A stretch of 6,219 bases of DNA from JANLQX01 sp043775075 (GTDB lineage: Bacteria; Actinomycetota; Acidimicrobiia; Acidimicrobiales; JANYDT01), in contig JAYVSS010000069.1 in NCBI GenBank assembly GCA_043775075.1, forward strand, positions 1-6,219, written 5' to 3'. Below the pieces are notes generated by a model that was given only the letters and a program-made list of their open reading frames with translations, made no database searches and had not been told where the DNA came from. The position numbers and the translations under genes are program-made. Shown in pieces: positions 5,297 through 6,219 of the stretch (the stretch's first letter is position 1; each line of letters starts with the position of its first letter).

Positions 5297-6219
5297 ATGC
5301 CACAGGTCGTCGTCGGTCCCGCGCAACGTCATTCCCTGCATGGCGACGGGGCGATTTGGCGCGAAACAAACTGCTACACCGATGTCTGGATCGAGGTCCT
5401 GCATGCCCTCGGCTTGGAGCCCATGGCCATGCTCGGGCCTTGCCTTCGGGTAACGCTCGAAGCAGACCAATGGACGTTTTTCAAACCGTCGTTCGACGAT
5501 CTGTATGCGCTCTACGGCATCGACGTATCGGAAACGAATCCGTGGCGCGGTCTTCTCCAAACGTGCCTGACCGCGGCGGATGCCGGCCGCATCGCCTTGC
5601 CTGAGGTGGACTCGTGGTTCCTTCCAGATACAGCCGGGGTCTCGTACCAAGTCGCTCATGTGAAAAGCACGATTGCCGTGCTCGCCATCGACGTCGTAGC
5701 AAAGGAACTCTCCTACGCCCATAACGCCGGCTGCTACGAACTTTGCGGTTCAGACTTTGATGGCCTGTTCGGACTTGGCCACCGCGAGCGGACGTCCGAC
5801 CACCTACCGCCGTACGTGGACATGTGTACGCCACCGACCGAAACGAAGGTTTCGACCCGAGATCTCGCCGAACGCTCGCTCTCCATCCTGGCCCGCCATG
5901 TTGCTCGACTGCCCCGGCACAACCCGTTCGACGAGTGGAGTCAGCGATTTGGCCACGAGATCGAGGCGGTGCGGGCAACGGCGAATGGTGAGGGCTTCCA
6001 TGCCTACGCATTCACCACCTTTCGTCAGTTCGGCCCGGCGTTTGAGCTCTCCGCCCGCCACCTGCATTGGCTCGCCACTGAGTCGTTGCTCCCGAAGACC
6101 TCCAGGTCCGTATTGCGCGCCGCCGCCGATCGTTATACCTCTATTGCTTCCACCGCACTTGTCTTGCAAATGCGGACCGCACGAGCCGTGATGGGTGGAA
6201 AGCCGCTCGACCCCACCCC
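5297..6219 (+). CDS. DUF1839 family protein, possible Cys-dependent acyltransferase (3' end beyond window)
   Basis: The frame from ATG 5297 is open for 307 codons to the last base, so the C-terminus is cut off, although DUF1839 proteins are only slightly longer. Hallmarks are WRETNCYTDVWIEVLHALGLEP (21-42), DQWTFFKPSFDDLYALYGID (57-76), EVDSWFLPDT (103-112), the SYQVAHVKSTI stretch (116-126), and YAHNAGCYELCGSDFDGLF (140-158). The start lies 3 bp after the ligase stop (TAG GAA ATG), suggesting translational coupling. The family has no established function known to me. Cys26 in ETNCY, His121 and an Asp (105 or 132) occur in an order reminiscent of C39/BtrH_N-like cysteine-fold proteins; BtrH transfers an acyl group from a carrier protein to an aminoglycoside. 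I therefore suggest, as inference only, that it off-loads the aminoacyl group from the operon's carrier protein onto an acceptor. The family call is strong; the activity is speculative. Confidence 0.85.
   Translation, partial: MPQVVVGPAQRHSLHGDGAIWRETNCYTDVWIEVLHALGLEPMAMLGPCLRVTLEADQWTFFKPSFDDLYALYGIDVSETNPWRGLLQTCLTAADAGRIALPEVDSWFLPDTAGVSYQVAHVKSTIAVLAIDVVAKELSYAHNAGCYELCGSDFDGLFGLGHRERTSDHLPPYVDMCTPPTETKVSTRDLAERSLSILARHVARLPRHNPFDEWSQRFGHEIEAVRATANGEGFHAYAFTTFRQFGPAFELSARHLHWLATESLLPKTSRSVLRAAADRYTSIASTALVLQMRTARAVMGGKPLDPT

Noticed and set aside
5481..6011. A 176-codon minus-strand open frame inside the DUF1839 region
   Set aside because: The plus-strand DUF1839 frame has clear family motifs throughout. 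The antisense translation is an Arg/Ser-rich composition typical of a shadow frame.

Overview
This window most likely comes from an actinobacterium. The WhiB-type Fe-S regulator is a family confined to Actinobacteria and their phages, the DNA is GC-rich, and the whiB promoter appears to drive a leaderless message, which is common in that phylum. The class cannot be fixed from the sequence, although the moderate rather than extreme GC would suit an Acidimicrobiia-like lineage.

Left part (about 1-2640), housekeeping genes. A NudC-type NAD(+) diphosphatase, possibly cut at its 5' end, is followed after 10 bp by 2,3-bisphosphoglycerate-dependent phosphoglycerate mutase (gpmA). Next, on the same strand, comes a WhiB regulator. 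Its promoter region carries three nested or adjacent inverted repeats, and its -10 box lies 7 nt before the ATG. An unrecognised 153-aa gene on the minus strand converges on whiB.

Right part (2861 to the window end), an apparent four-gene operon on the plus strand: (i) a small carrier protein; (ii) an acyl-CoA-dehydrogenase-fold flavoprotein; (iii) a truncated seryl-tRNA-synthetase homologue that is an amino acid:[carrier protein] ligase rather than a tRNA synthetase; (iv) a DUF1839 protein. The DUF1839 frame is open to the right edge of the window and is almost complete.

The genes suggest this working model. The ligase activates an amino acid (glycine or alanine in characterised homologues) and loads it on the phosphopantetheine arm of the carrier protein. 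The flavoprotein may then oxidise the tethered aminoacyl group. The DUF1839 protein has a conserved-looking Cys/His/Asp arrangement and may off-load it onto an acceptor. Loading is established biochemistry for the family. The later steps, the acceptor and the end product are inference. This cassette, whose biological role remains obscure as far as I know, is the main point of interest in the window.
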